The notes: generated from the letters alone by a model not told the origin. A stretch of DNA of 64,000 nucleotides from Perilla frutescens (GCA_026008535.1 BRKX01000003.1:21256001-21320000); one strand, 5' to 3'; counted from the stretch's first letter, positions 1 to 11,755 are shown. Numbers and translations: made by a program.

Positions 1-166
1 TCACTTCGTCTCTACATCACTGTCCGAGTCTCTTCAGCCGGAGGTCTACCTGCACACCGCATATATAAGCACAATAAGGATAAGAGTTCATATTTATTCT
101 TCGAGAGAATTCCCACCTTTACTCGAACTTGAAAGAATGTAACGAATTAACTTCATCCACGTACGC

Positions 167-235
<69 letters not shown>

Positions 236-1340
236 GTGTGTGTGTGTGTGTGTGTGTGGTCATTAAAAAGCTAGTGAAAGAAAAATCATCAAATGAGTTC
301 ATGAGTTTCGAAAACTAGACAAAAATAAAGAATTTGCTTTGAATGTTTTTGGTGTGGTTTGGAGAATGAAAATACTCCAATTTATATTAGAACTTTGGTG
401 TATGAAAATGGAAGCAACACATTTGTGGGGATTGATTTGAGTCAAATCCCAAATTTAATGGCATAAATTATTGTAATTGATTAATTGATTTGATAAAAAT
501 TGATTTCATGCAATTTAATTAGTCAAAAAAATTGGAAGAATGATTAGCATAAAATTTTCCTTGATTTATCCACGTGAAAAGAGATGAAATTTTGATTTTT
601 AAATATTTTTTTTTTTCAAAATGGTTAATGTTTTTTTTTTCTAAAATATTTAACCCCTTCCGACCTTACTAAATAAATAGGGACCAAAATAAATAAATAG
701 ATAAAAACTTTACTTTAACAATTAATTTTTATAACCTTAAATAAATATGTAAATAATTTAATTCACATGTTCCACGTAAATATTAAATAATTAAGGTGCG
801 ACTTATAGGAACGTAATAATATCAATAACTCACTTGAATCAATATTTTTAGAAAATGGTAACGACCAATTTAAAATGATTTTTGGTCGTTACTGATATCA
901 ACAATGTGAATTAATTGTTTGCTAGTATTACCTAAGATACATTTATGAAATCGTACGTGTTGTTGAATAATGAACGAAATTCCTATCTTTAAAATTAGGC
1001 ACAGATTATAATTAGTTATTGCTTCGATTGCAATTTTTCTTATCAATCATGCCAAAGTTGCATTCCTGCATGCATTTTTTGTGAAACCGAAGTTGCATGC
1101 TTGATTTGATAGTGTTCGGATATAAAACTAGGTAGTTATTTATAAGATTACAAGCTTTACAACATGAACAACCTATTCATGGACATTAACCTTATTAGCC
1201 AATCCATAAAGTCATGGCAATTCGGTTTTTTAAGGTTATGGGCTTATGGCAATACCGGCTTTTTGCGATTCGCGATTGGATTGTCTTCATGATGCAATTC
1301 GCGATTGTATCGGGCGACAATAGCGTTAGGAAATATAATT
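1..1340. other. Intergenic AT-rich DNA, no gene seen
   Basis: No reading frame of convincing length or composition lies here on either strand. The sequence is AT-rich and carries one microsatellite near its left end. The right limit is where similarity to the second duplication copy (31735 onward) begins. I recognise no promoter, RNA gene or transposon terminus in this stretch. Confidence 0.6.
168..258. repeat. Compound microsatellite (TA)n-(TG)n
   Basis: A run of about 32 TA dinucleotides is followed directly by about 12 TG dinucleotides. Compound TA/TG tracts are typical slippage-prone plant microsatellites. The exact number of units may be affected by sequencing or assembly. Confidence 0.95.
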
Positions 1341-1533
1341 AATATATGTCTGTTGCAGATTGGAAGGATTGAACCCGTTTATTTTTTGAAAAAGAACACC
1401 TACTCTTGCTAGGGAATAAGAATATTGGAAAATTGTGATAATTTCCTTAAATTTTAGATTTTTTACTTTCCCCAATGAATTAAAATTGAACAAAACACAA
1501 TAATTTAAAAATAAGAAATCATATTACTTTCTG

Positions 1534-2002
1534 TTAGGGACTATTCGGTACGGGATAATTCGGGCTAAATTTTATTTGAGCTGAAATTTTTTGGCCCTAG
1601 ACCTAACTCTTCGTTATTTAGGCTAGCCCATCGGACCAGAAAATTTATTAAAAAATATTTAATATGTATAAATTTGTCAATTCATGTTGCTTAAACTTTT
1701 AATTTTAGCAAATTAACAATAAATATAATATAATTTTTCACTAATGAATTGAATAAATCATTTAAGTTTCATCAATTATATTTCTAGTCCTATTAAATTA
1801 CATCAAACTTAAAATTTTCAATATTTAACCAAAATATAAATAAACAATAAAATTTTTTGGACTAACCCACTTAATTTCGGGCTAGCCATGTCGGGCTATT
1901 TGATTCGGTCCACTTTGGGTTGAATTCCTTTCGGGTAAACCTATTTTTTTCTCAGGTTATTCGGGCCAGCCCATCACTTTCAAACTGGATTGACATCCCT
2001 AA
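1534..2002. mobile_element. hAT-like MITE insertion in duplication copy 1
   Basis: About 469 bp is present here but missing at the matching point of copy 2 (near 31950). The insert begins TTAGGGA and ends TCCCTAA, a short terminal inverted repeat, and is full of 'cgggct/agcccg' motifs. TAGGGATGTCAATC-type ends are common on non-autonomous hAT elements in plants; that part is family knowledge. It encodes nothing. The flanks (actttctg / ttttccat) do not make a clean 8-bp target duplication, so the superfamily call is tentative. Confidence 0.55.
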
Positions 2003-2442
2003 TTTTCCATGGCCACATTCCCGATTAACCAAACGGGAACTATCTCCTTCTATCACTCATTCTCTCTTCGCTCTCTCTATAGTCTACAAACACACACAAA
2101 TATTTTATAATTTAAATTATAATTGAAATATAAATTATTTATTTTAATAAAATTTCTAATATTATTATATATTTAATTTTTATTTATCACTAAATAATAG
2201 TTTAAGTTAATATACATTTTTTGTGAAAAAAAATAAATTTAGTTTTCATTATTTCATTGGATTAAAAAATATTATAAATTTAAATGAGTTCAAAATATTC
2301 ATTATATAAAATGAATTACAATATAAACTACAAATTTAATTACTTTATACTTTTATATATAAAGATGATATATGAAAAAATATATAAAACCATATGTATA
2401 TTGAGACAACTTCAGAAATTCTAAGGGCAAATGAGACCATGT

Positions 2443-2791
2443 ATTCCGACTCTATGTTCTTTCTCGGGTTATTTTTTTGGATGTCGAGGGTAACCCGCAG
2501 GTGCTACCGTGGTGCGCACTGAGTAAATCCCATCCCTGTGTAATAGCCAGTGTGGTAGGTAAACCCCGTCCCTGTATAATAGCCAGTGTGGCAGGGCAAG
2601 TGTGACAGGCTCACACCTAGTGGTGTTGGTGGTGGGTCGAACTTGAGATCTTTGGCCTCAAGAAATACCACTCCACCACTAGGCCATCCCAAGAGACTTT
2701 TTCTCGTATTTTGTCTATATGAGACCATTTATACTCCACCACTAGGCCATCCCCAAGAGACTCTTTCTCGTGTTTTGTCTAGATGAGTCCA
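2443..2791 (+). repeat. Dispersed repeat insertion with internal tandem repeats (possible SINE)
   Basis: This stretch is absent from copy 2 of the duplication, so it looks like an insertion. It holds a 36-bp tandem pair starting at 2524 and 2560 and a 63-bp tandem pair starting at about 2671 and 2734 (motif ccaccactaggccatccc). The run 'ggtgggtcgaacttgagatc' near 2630 resembles a tRNA B-box, which suggests a tRNA-derived SINE. I see no clear A-box, poly(A) tail or target duplication. Open frames of 66-74 codons on both strands here are not genes. Confidence 0.4.
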
Positions 2792-3073
2792 TTTATTTCA
2801 ATTTTATGTTCTATTTCGTGTTTTATGTTGTGTTCGATCTCGTATTTCAATTATTCGTTACTATTTTCCTTCGGTCTGGTTCATTTATGTTTTGCCCGAA
2901 TTTTCTATCAAATATTTGATTTGTCAATGTGCGGTGCTCACTGTTCACCAACTTCAATGTCAACGTGCGGTGCTCACTGTTCATCAACTTCAATTATTTT
3001 CTGACTCAAAAATCTCACCTACGCAGATATTTCACTAGCGATTGCAGAACTACCAATCCACACAACTTCCGGC

Positions 3074-3389
3074 ATGACAGCGCTCCAAGCTTCTAACTCC
3101 TACACCGTTGGCTTCGACATTTTGTCGCTCGCTTCACCGACACCGCCGTCGCGTGATCGCCACCTCATTTTTTCTAAAGGTAATATTGTGCTAACCCCTA
3201 GTTTATCTGAATTTTGTTTTAATTTGCTAAATTGTTGGAAATTGGAGAGATTCGAATTGATTTTTCCCATTTAAAGTTGAACCGAAAGCAAAATCAGTGG
3301 AAGTGATGCGGAAGTTTTTGGAGTAGTATGCAAGAAGGTCCGACACGTATTTCTACATCGATAAAGGTGTTACCTATGTTGTAATCGAG
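3074..3389 (+). pseudogene. FTRB pseudogene (exons 1-2 only)
   Basis: This is a truncated second copy of the ferredoxin-thioredoxin reductase catalytic subunit gene found intact at 56767-59634. Exon 1 (3074-3179, 35 codons of transit peptide) and exon 2 (3277-3389) keep their splice sites and phase. Exon 2 has an in-frame TAG at 3324-3326 where the intact copy has CAG (Gln52), and the residue matching Cys62 has become Tyr. Exons 3-6, which carry all the Fe-S and redox cysteines, are missing because a gypsy element begins at 3958. The leader just upstream (2924-2995) has a ~33-bp tandem duplication not seen in the intact gene. Transcripts could exist, but no functional enzyme can be made. Confidence 0.9.
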
Positions 3390-3957
3390 GTATTCCAGTC
3401 CACTTATCCGATTTTTTGTTGTTTTGCAATTTTATGTTAGAATCACACATTATTTAATTGTAGTTGTATGAAAGAGAATCAGATGAGCATGAGCTGGTAG
3501 TGATATTTGCTCGTTGAGTCTAGTGTACTTCTCGTTTTATTGATTGTTGAAACATAATTTTTATGGAGAAGTGAATTAGTAGTGGGATTTTTAATTTCAT
3601 TGATAAGGATCATAGTAAACTAGAGTCAATGTCGACGGCCTTGGCCTCATTCATTCGTTGTGTTGGAAAATGTAAGAGATGCCAAGTCTGAGCGGACATG
3701 GCATTGTAACTTAGGGAATGAACTTTTATTAGATTGGTGGCAATAATTTTTTAGATAAACTATGTTTGAGAGTATTCGCCTCAAGGCTCTAAAACTCCTA
3801 ACTATTCATCGATTACTCCGGATTAGTGAGGTGTCTAATCAAAGATTTCACTGAGTAGATGTAATGCACGCAGGTAAACCAATGTATGAGCAAAGAGAAA
3901 CTTTTTCACTAACTTCAAGATCAAGAGCTATTTTTACTTCCTGACCATTTGTGTTTG

Positions 3958-4286
3958 TGTTACGGATATACTCTTATGCTCGGCGCAAGTGCCGCGCATG
4001 ATTTCTCTCCGTTTTTATTAACTGTCTATTAATTATTTTAGTAGGTTTTTCTATTTCAGTTGGGCTCTTGCGTTGACCTTATTCTTGCTCCTGCGTGGGC
4101 CTTTTTCTTAGGGTAGAATAAATAGTCTCTTTCCTATTATGGGAAGATTTGTTGAGGACCATCGTAACATTGGAGTCGGCATTGTGCGCTTGGACATGAG
4201 AACTCTTCTCCTGAGTTTTATTAATTCTCTTTTAGTTAATTCAATTCGACTTCAGTTGTTAGTTCCTCGAGATCTTAACTCTAACA
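3958..4286 (+). repeat. 5' LTR of the decayed gypsy element
   Basis: It begins TGTTACGG exactly where similarity to FTRB intron 2 stops, and ends CTAACA before 'aattagtccaacctgcc', which lies where a primer-binding site is expected. The matching 3' LTR was not found, so the borders rest on the TG...CA ends and the lost intron similarity. Confidence 0.65.
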
Positions 4287-4305
4287 AATTAGTCCAACCT
4301 GCCAG

Positions 4306-7300
4306 ATGGTAACGCACATGGAAGGGATAATCGAGAAGTTGGAGAAGAGGAGCAAAGACCTATGTGCGACGATCGAGCAGTGGCAACTGCACATCGATAA
4401 GTTGTTCCAGATTGATGACCTAACCTCCAAACTCGATAGTTTGGCCGCCATGGTTGTTGTTATGGGAAAAGAAAGGGGGTGGCAATCGAGGAAGTGCATG
4501 CTGAGGATTCAACGTCGTATTCAGCGGCAGCAAAAGAGCAGACAACATTGCACAATGAAAGGTTTGTGCCAAGACACCCCCGTTGGCAGGTGGGCACACC
4601 ACTAGAGAGCGTCCAACAATGATGTCTGTATCGCAAGATACTTACGTGGCTGCAAGTAGGTCGACCCTACCAACCTTCGATGGCAGTCATCTAGAGAGTT
4701 GGATCGCTCTGGCTGAACAATTTTTTCAGCTGCAGAGAGTACTACAGGTGTATAAGGTGGATGTGGCATTAGTTGCTGTGGAAGGAACCGCTTTGAATTG
4801 GTTTCAGTTGACTTAAAACCGGTTTCCAAACATCACTTGGGCTCAACTGAAGCACGAATTATTGAGGCAGTATGAAGATGATCTGATGGCAAACACATTT
4901 GAGGCATTATTGTACACTCGTTAAACAGGCACCGTGAGTAATATGTTGACCTGTTTATCTCTCGCTTGGCTCATGTCCTTGGTCTGGCATATATCTACTG
5001 TTTGGGAATGTTTCTCCATGGGTTGAGAGATGAGATCAGGTTACGCATTTGGGCTAGAGAGGCTAAGGATTTTTTTGAGACATTTCACTTGGTAGTGGAA
5101 GTGGAACCAAAAATAGGAGCTGTCCGTGGGTATCACAATGTTTCTATTTTGACAACTATAAAAGCATCTTCGGTAAGCCCGGCTGTGCCAAAAAATAATT
5201 GGGTATAACTTCCGTCCGCTCGGCGTAATAGTTATTCCACGGTGGTGAATCCATCTGGAAATAAATTTCTAGCTGCTCCACACTCGACGAGCTCGTCAAC
5301 CTCTTCAGTCAATCAGAGTCAGGGTAAGCCTCATCGATAAATTTCTCATCGAGAATACTTGGATCGAAGGTCAAAAGGATTATGTTTCCGTTGTGATGAA
5401 CCATATAGTCCCATGTATAAATGCTCAGACAAGTCTATGCAAGTGCTAATTATAGGAGAAACAGAAGATGACGACGCTCCAGCTGATCATAATGAGAATG
5501 GCCAACCCGAGGAGTCACTGAATGAGATTATTGAGGTACTGCATAATCTCTCATTGGAGCTCTCTCACGTGTCTTCTGGAGGGTTTGATGGCCCTCAAAC
5601 TATGAAAATAAAAGGGAAACTGGGGAGTTCAGAGGTGTTAGTTATGGTGGACAGTGGGGCTAGCCATTGCTTTGTGTCGTGCAAGGTGGCTACTTTCCTT
5701 ACTCTTGCAGTGGACTATTCCCAGAGTTTGGTTGTTCGATTGGGCGACGGGCGACGGGTGGTAATAGATGGGATATGAAATGTCCTTTCACTTCAACTTG
5801 GATCCGCTAAGTTTGCCATTACTTGCTACGTCATGCAGTTAGAAGGTGTGGACCTTATTCTGGGGGTGACCTGGTTACTACTTTGGGAGATGTTCAGGCA
5901 AATTGGAGGACAATGACTATGAAATTTGATCATGAAGGGCAGCGGGTGAACATCCACGGGGACCGAACTCTTATTCGTTGTGATATCTCCGTGGCCAGTT
6001 TGCATAAACTTCGAGATGTGGAAGCGGGGTGGATCATCTGGGTAATGGAGATGGAGGGCGAGGTGAGTCGAGTTGAGTTTTCAGCAGCCGAGAAGTGCGA
6101 TAACACTAATACAAGCTATCACCTATGGCAACAAATGAGAACTAAATTTCCAGCGGTGATAGATCTGCCAACTGGCTTACCTCCACAACGGAATGTTGAT
6201 CATCACATTTCACTCCAACCATATCGATATAGTTATACAACAAAGGATAAAATGAAGTGCATGGTGGTAGAGATGCTAGAGTCAGGCATAATCCAGCCTA
6301 GCTCGAGCCCATATTCGAGCCCTATTTTGTTGGTTAGAAAGAAAGACGGCAGTTGGCAATTTTATGTAGATTATCGGGCATTGAAAAAGCAAACCATTTC
6401 GGATAAATATCCAATTCGTGTGATACAAGAAATGTTGGATGAACTTTGTGGCGCCAACTGGTTTAGCAAGCTGGACCAGCGTTCAGGTTTCCACCAAATC
6501 CGTATAGCTCCCGAAGATATCCCAAAAATGGCTTTCCGCACTCACTCCGGTCACTACGAGTTTCTAGTCATGCATTTTAGCTTGACAAACGCTCCAACCA
6601 CATTTTAGTCACCCATGAATGACTTACTACGACCTTATTTACGTAAGTTTGTTCTTATTTTCTTTGATGATATATTGGTTTATAGTCGCACTTGGCAGGA
6701 ACACATGAACCATCTACGTGTGGTATTGAAATTGTTACAAGATAATTCTTATGTTGTTAACCCAAAAAAATGTGCGTGAGGTCAGCCAGAGATGGAATAT
6801 CTGGGACATGTGGTCTCAGTGGAAGCAGTGCAGATGGATCCGGGTAAGGTTGGAGCGATTCTTAGGTGGCCGACACCCAGAACGGTTAAGGTAGTTCGAG
6901 GCTTTCTTGGCCTCAGTGACTATTATCTCGAGTTTATACTCGGATATGGACAGATGGCTCGGCCGCTCACTTAATTGCTTAAGAAATAATGAGTTGGCCA
7001 GTTCGAGTGGACACTTGCGCTCCAATCTGCATTTGAGCAGCTTCAACAGGCGGTCACTACAGCACGAATTTTAGCTAATCCTGATTTTTCACGACCTTTC
7101 GTACTGGAGTGTGATGCTTTGGGGCGCAGAATAGGCGCTGTATTGATGCAAGAAAAACGTCCTATCTCCTATTTTAGTAAAGCCCTGTCCGACTGCAGCA
7201 TGGTGAAATCAACATATGAACTAGAATTGATGGCTCTGGTATTGGCGGTCGAGCATTGGCGGCCATATTTAGTTGGACGTCGATTTGTGATTTGTTCAGA

Positions 7301-7426
7301 TCAGCGTAGCCTCTGCTTCTTACTTCATCAGTCTGTTTCTACACTAGCTCAACAGTTTTGGGAGGCCAAGTTGTTAGGCTATGAGTTCGATATCCAGTAT
7401 AAGGTGGGAGCCTCTAATAAGGCTGT
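4306..7426 (+). pseudogene. Ty3/gypsy gag-pol remnant (gag, protease, RT, RNase H)
   Basis: Fragments in several frames add up to one gag-pol. Gag-like sequence with stops runs about 4306-5210. Near 5380 there is a degenerate zinc knuckle (CFRCDEPYSPMYKC), followed by a retroviral-type aspartic protease motif (VDSGAS) near 5650. Reverse transcriptase spans about 6160-6790 (a [15 protein letters not shown] stretch and an FFDD active-site variant). RNase H spans about 7090-7426. Stops interrupt it at several points, including near 4815, 4922, 5776, 6606, 6778 and 6972. In-frame continuation into the next element's LTR makes a chimeric 170-codon ORF (7119-7631). It is non-functional; integrase is absent. 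Confidence 0.85.
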
Positions 7427-8654
7427 TGATGAAGGCACAATAAGCATCAAAGAATTAAATGAAGATCTGCCATTAAAAGGTTCCAAGATTGTTACTTTGT
7501 TAACAATTAAAGATTGGAGATCAAGGTTTGAAGAACTATACATGAGGATCAAGAGAGTTGAAGTTACAAGCATGCACGTTGGAGGCGTTTTGGATGTGCA
7601 TGGCTTGTATGGGAGTTTTCGTCCCCCTTAGTTATTTAATTAAGGGATTGATTTAATTAGATTATAGTATCATTTTAGAATATAGTATTTATTTATTTTA
7701 GATCAGATTTTTATTATTTTATTATGTAATTTTCGTTTATTTTTAATAGGGGTTTTCTAGAAGGTCTTTTTAGTTAGGTAATTAGAGTTTTAATTATGGG
7801 AACTTCTTTCCTAGTTAGAATTATAGTTTAGGTAGTTTCCTAGTTCAATTTTAATTCTTTTAGGCTATTAATTTCATTTTCCCTTAGCATTATAATTAGG
7901 GGAACTATGTCACATTAATATTTTAGCCATTATTGAAGATTTTTGCCTTTGCATCCAATTGTGTCTTAACCCCAAAGCTCTTTTGTTAATTTTTAGTTGA
8001 AAATTAATACTCTTAGAAGCAAGCAACTTCTATGTTTTAATTCAAAGTCTCATTCTAGTTCTCTTGAAGATCTAGGGTTGGATTACTATCGAGGAGATTC
8101 CAAGTGAAGTACGTTTCGTGGATCAAGTGTCCACAGAGTTTGCTTTCGTGTGTCAACTCATTTGACTACATCATCAATGCCAATCTGCCTTCACCAACAC
8201 TCACCATCATCAACGTGCATATTAACATCATCACCCCAAGGTCAGATCGTGTTCCACAAAGTTTACAAACCGTTTCCAGCCATACATGTTCAATTCATCG
8301 CGTTCGTCAACTATACTGTAAGTCGCTCTTTTCTCTATCATATCCTATCTACCCCAGCCTTTCTTGACCCTTAAACACGTTCCATATCACCTAAATATCA
8401 TCCTTAAACCCTTTGTTCAATTCAAGTCAATCGTGATTTGTTTTGTATTTAATTTTGTGTGTCATAATCTAGGTGTCTTAATTAGGTCCAGTTCTACACG
8501 TATAGGTTATTCGAGTCTTTTATTATTTATTTCAGCATATTTTTATTTATTTGAGTCATTATATTGGATTGAATCCTTCTACCGCTGACGTATTCATTCC
8601 TAAGACTTCTGCGCGTTTCTCTGCCGGTGTTGATCTTCTTCTGAGATCACATCA
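7427..8654 (+). repeat. 5' LTR of the TR-GAG-like element
   Basis: It begins TGATGAAGGCAC and ends near 'gatcacatca', a few bases before the tRNA-like primer site. Its first ~930 bp match 10834-11755 closely. The first ~205 bp are an open reading frame on the plus strand that encodes the C-terminal tail of the gag ORF when it occurs as 3' LTR. Confidence 0.8.
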
Positions 8655-8660
8655 TAAATT

Positions 8661-8673
8661 TGGCATCAGAGCC
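8661..8673 (+). promoter_or_regulatory. Primer-binding site, TR-GAG-like element
   Basis: TGGCATCAGAGCC follows the 5' LTR after a short spacer. It differs by one base from the plant initiator-tRNA-Met complement TGGTATCAGAGC, the usual minus-strand primer of plant LTR retrotransposons. Confidence 0.75.
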
Positions 8674-9479
8674 ACATCAGCATAGCTGGTCATGGTTCAA
8701 TCTGACGTGTCATTTATTTTCTTATGTGTCATTTGTACGTGTCAATCGAGTTGTAATAGCTAGTGTTCATTGAAAAAAAAAAGTTCTGAAAAAAAAAATC
8801 TGAAAAAAAAGAAAGTTGTTCAATTCGTAGCCTTTGTTTGAAGTTTTCTTATGTTCTTGTTTAGCTAGAGAGGAATTGAATTGCAAAAAAAAACATGCAA
8901 AAAAAAAACTTTTTTAAAAAAAGAACAATTCGAAAAAAAAAATCGAATTTGATTCATTGTTTCCTTGTGAGTTTTATTTTATTTTTGGTACTTTCCTTCT
9001 AGTAGTATCTTATTTTTTATTCTTTCCTACTAAGTAGTATTTTATTTTTGGTAGTTCCCTTTTGAGTTGTAATTTATTTTTGGAGTCTTTCCTTCTAGGG
9101 TCTAGTCTAATTAGGAAATTTAGATTGTGTCACACTTGTGATACACATCCAAATCACCTTCTTTCCTTCTTATCTTTTTATTTCCTTTTCTTTTTTTTTT
9201 CCATTATTACCTTCTTTCCTTAGGATTTATTTTTGGGATTCCTATTCTATTTGGGAACTTCAAAATACATCATATTCCCTTCCTATATATCATAATCACA
9301 CGCCTACACCTACATACTCATATATACACGTTTTCTACCCCCATATACACTGCATTCACACACTTTGCACCACATATTAAGTGATACACGAGCAGAAAAA
9401 GAAAAGAGTGGAAACAAACGAGAGAAAAGTGAGGATTGTGAGGTCCTTTATTTCTTCACATTTGTTACTTATACAGTTA

Positions 9480-11038
9480 CTGTGAGGCACGACCATATCC
9501 CTAAGTCATCTAGCAAGACAATCATTCCCGAGTTCAAAGGTCTTCATGATCCCGATTCATACCTTGATTGGGAACGAAAAGTAGACAATATTTTTTAATC
9601 CTACGACTTCCCCAAGCCAAAGAAGGTGCACTTAGCATCCTTAGATTTTATAGGCTAAATAGAAACATGGTAGGGATTCCAGTAGAATTTGCGCCGCTGT
9701 GAACGCCACCTACCAATTGACTTGTGGCAAGAGATGAATGATGAGATGCGGGAATGCTTCATTCCAGTCCACTACCAATGAGAGCTAGAGAAAAAGCTAT
9801 AAAATCTTAGGCAAGGAGGTCGAAGTGTAGATGACTACTACATCAAAATGATTGAAGCCATGAGACGAGCTAATGTGGAAGAATATCTAGAAGATACAAT
9901 GGATAGATTTCTAGCTGGTCTACGAAGGGCAATCCGTGAAAGAGTAGCATTGTACCACTTCAAAGAGTTGGAGGACATGGTGGAATATGCCATTTGGATA
10001 GAAAAGTGGCTGAAGGAGCTAGAGATGAAGTCAAAGAAGGAGGTTCAAGTAGAGTCGAACATTGAGTTACCATCTGCGTTCATTGCCATCAATGACAATT
10101 TTACTTCCAAGGTACCTATTCTAGACTTCGTTGGAGCACCTATTATCTCATTGCCATATGTTCCCATGTGCTTAGATGTTGGAGAAGTTGATGTAGTTGA
10201 AGAATCTAAGCCAGAGATGGACATGACAGAAACAACTAGTGTGGAGATGCCAGTTTTGGACGAGTTAGTTCAAGACGATTGTAATCAAGAGGAGTTGGTT
10301 TCCATTTATGTCAATGAAGAGGTGCCCATTCTCGAAATTACTAATTTGGAGAAGACAAGTATACAAGACACAGTTCATGTAGAGTTTACAATGGAAGTTT
10401 CATCCATGGAGATGACAAGTCCTAAAGATTGTATGGTGGACAAACTACAAATTGTGAACTTGGAGAGCATTGTTGCTGTTGAGGAGATTGAAGTAGTTGA
10501 AAACATGTTGGAGTTACAACCATGTTCACAAAAGGAGGATGACATTATTTTGGAAATGGATGTCACACAAGTGGAGCCTTTGCAAAAACACATGGCAGAT
10601 CCATTGATTTCTAACATTTTTTGTCAACCATGTTCTTTTAATGTTTTAATCTTACAGGCTGCCAAAGATCTGCCACATGATATTGATGTTCCACCAGACT
10701 TATTCGTGATTCCTATGTCCATGCATCCCATGAAGTTGAAGCTTGAGCAAAAAGACTTTGATGATCAGTTCGTGTTAGTCTTCGATCCAGGTGATTCGAA
10801 TTCGAGGATGAATTCTTTTCAAGATGAGGGAAATGATGAAGGCACGATAAGCATCAAAGAATCAAATGAAGAGCTGCCATTAAAAGGTTCCAAGATTGTT
10901 ACTTTGTTAACAATTAAAAATTGGAGATCAAGGTTTGAAGAACTATACATGATGATCAAGAGAGTTGAAGTCACAAGCATGCACGTTGGAGGTGTTTTGG
11001 ACGTGGATGGCTTGCATGGGAGTTTTCATCCCCCTTAG
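9480..11038 (+). pseudogene. Decayed Ty3-type gag with acidic C-terminal extension
   Basis: The N-terminal part matches the plant retrotransposon gag pattern in order: FKGLHDPDSYLDWERKVDNIF near 9535-9595 (with a stop directly after), a SYDFPKPKK stretch, LWQEMNDEMRECFIP near 9720, a GGRSVDDYY stretch near 9820, and FLAGLRRAIRERV near 9910. Several stops break the first half. From 9848 a 396-codon frame is open to 11038. Its second half is acidic and low in complexity, has no zinc knuckle or protease motif, and runs about 68 codons into the 3' LTR. The function of the acidic part is unknown. The ORF reaches its stop only inside the LTR. Confidence 0.75.
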
Positions 11039-11755
11039 TTATTTAATTAAACGATTGATTTAATTAGATTATAGTATTATTTTAGACTATAGTATTTATA
11101 TATTTTAGATCAGATTTTTATTATTTTATTATGTAATTTTTATCTATTTTTAATAGGGGTTTTCTAGGTCTTTTTAAATAGGTAATTAGAGTTTTAATTA
11201 TGGGAACTTCTTTCCTAGTTAGAATTCTAGTTTAGGTAGTTTCCTAGTTCAATTTTAATTCTTTCAGGCTATTAATTTCGTTTCCCTTAGCATTATAAAT
11301 AGGGGAACCATGTCACATTGATATTTTAGACATTATTGAAGATTTTTGCCTTTGCATCCAATTGTGTCTCAACCCCAAAGCTCTTTTGTTAATTTTTAGT
11401 CGAAAATTAATACTCTTAGAAGCTAGCAACTTCTACATTTTAATTCAAAGTCTCGTTCTAGTTCTCTTGAAGATCTAGGGTTGGATTGCTATCGAGGAGA
11501 TTCCAAGTGAAGTACGTTTCGTGGATCAAGTGTCCACGGGGTTTGCTTTCATGTGTCAACTCATTCGACTACATCATCAATGCCAATCTGCCTTCACCAA
11601 CACTCATCATCATCAGCGTTCGTATCAACATCATCACCCAAGGTCAGATCGTGTTCCACAAAGTTTGCAAACCATTTCCAGCCATACATGTTCAATTCAT
11701 CGCGTTCGTCAACTATATCGTAAGTCGCTCTTTTCTCTATCATATCATATCTACC
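10834..11755 (+). repeat. 3' LTR of the TR-GAG-like element (truncated)
   Basis: This is a direct repeat of 7427-8355 with scattered differences. It lacks the last ~300 bp of the LTR; the sequence changes at 'ctacc' near 11755 to Sirevirus-type DNA, and the missing LTR end does not reappear after 28463. The loss therefore looks like a deletion or rearrangement, not a simple nested insertion. Confidence 0.8.

Larger units (their letters stand above)
1341..3957 (+). repeat. Segmental duplication, copy 1 (FTRB upstream region, exons 1-2 and part of intron 2)
   Basis: From the 'tctgttgcagattggaag' motif near 1351 onward this stretch aligns by eye with 31735-32263 and then 56109-57615, in the same order and orientation. 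The match includes promoter-side AT-rich DNA, the 5' leader, exon 1, intron 1, exon 2 and the first part of intron 2 of FTRB. Copy 1 has two insertions that copy 2 lacks (1534-2002 and about 2443-2791). It ends abruptly at 3957, where a gypsy LTR begins. The remainder of the gene is not found beyond that element in this window, so the copy was truncated. Confidence 0.85.
3958..7426 (+). mobile_element. Ty3/gypsy element, decayed and 3'-truncated (Reina-like?)
   Basis: The element starts with a short 5' LTR (3958-4286, TGTTACGG...TCTAACA, 329 bp). The LTR is followed by a putative primer-binding stretch and gag-protease-RT-RNase H coding remnants. It is cut off in RNase H by the element starting at 7427; no integrase, PPT or 3' LTR is found downstream. 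It sits in intron 2 of the FTRB pseudogene, because sequence before 3958 still matches FTRB intron 2. Short LTRs of about 330 bp and the protein type suggest a Reina-like chromovirus; that lineage is inference. Confidence 0.8.
7427..11755 (+). mobile_element. Gag-only LTR retrotransposon (TR-GAG-like), 3' LTR truncated
   Basis: Two direct repeats of the same LTR flank an internal region that contains a gag domain but no protease, RT, RNase H or integrase. Landmarks are the 5' LTR (7427-8654), a primer-binding site (tggcatcagagcc, from 8661), a decayed gag about 9480-10830, a purine-rich stretch 'gatgagggaaa' just before the 3' LTR, and the 3' LTR from 10834. The 3' LTR stops near 11755 at a junction with Sirevirus sequence. 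Known TR-GAG elements are non-autonomous and would depend on a gypsy partner; the assignment to that class is inference from the structure. Confidence 0.75.
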
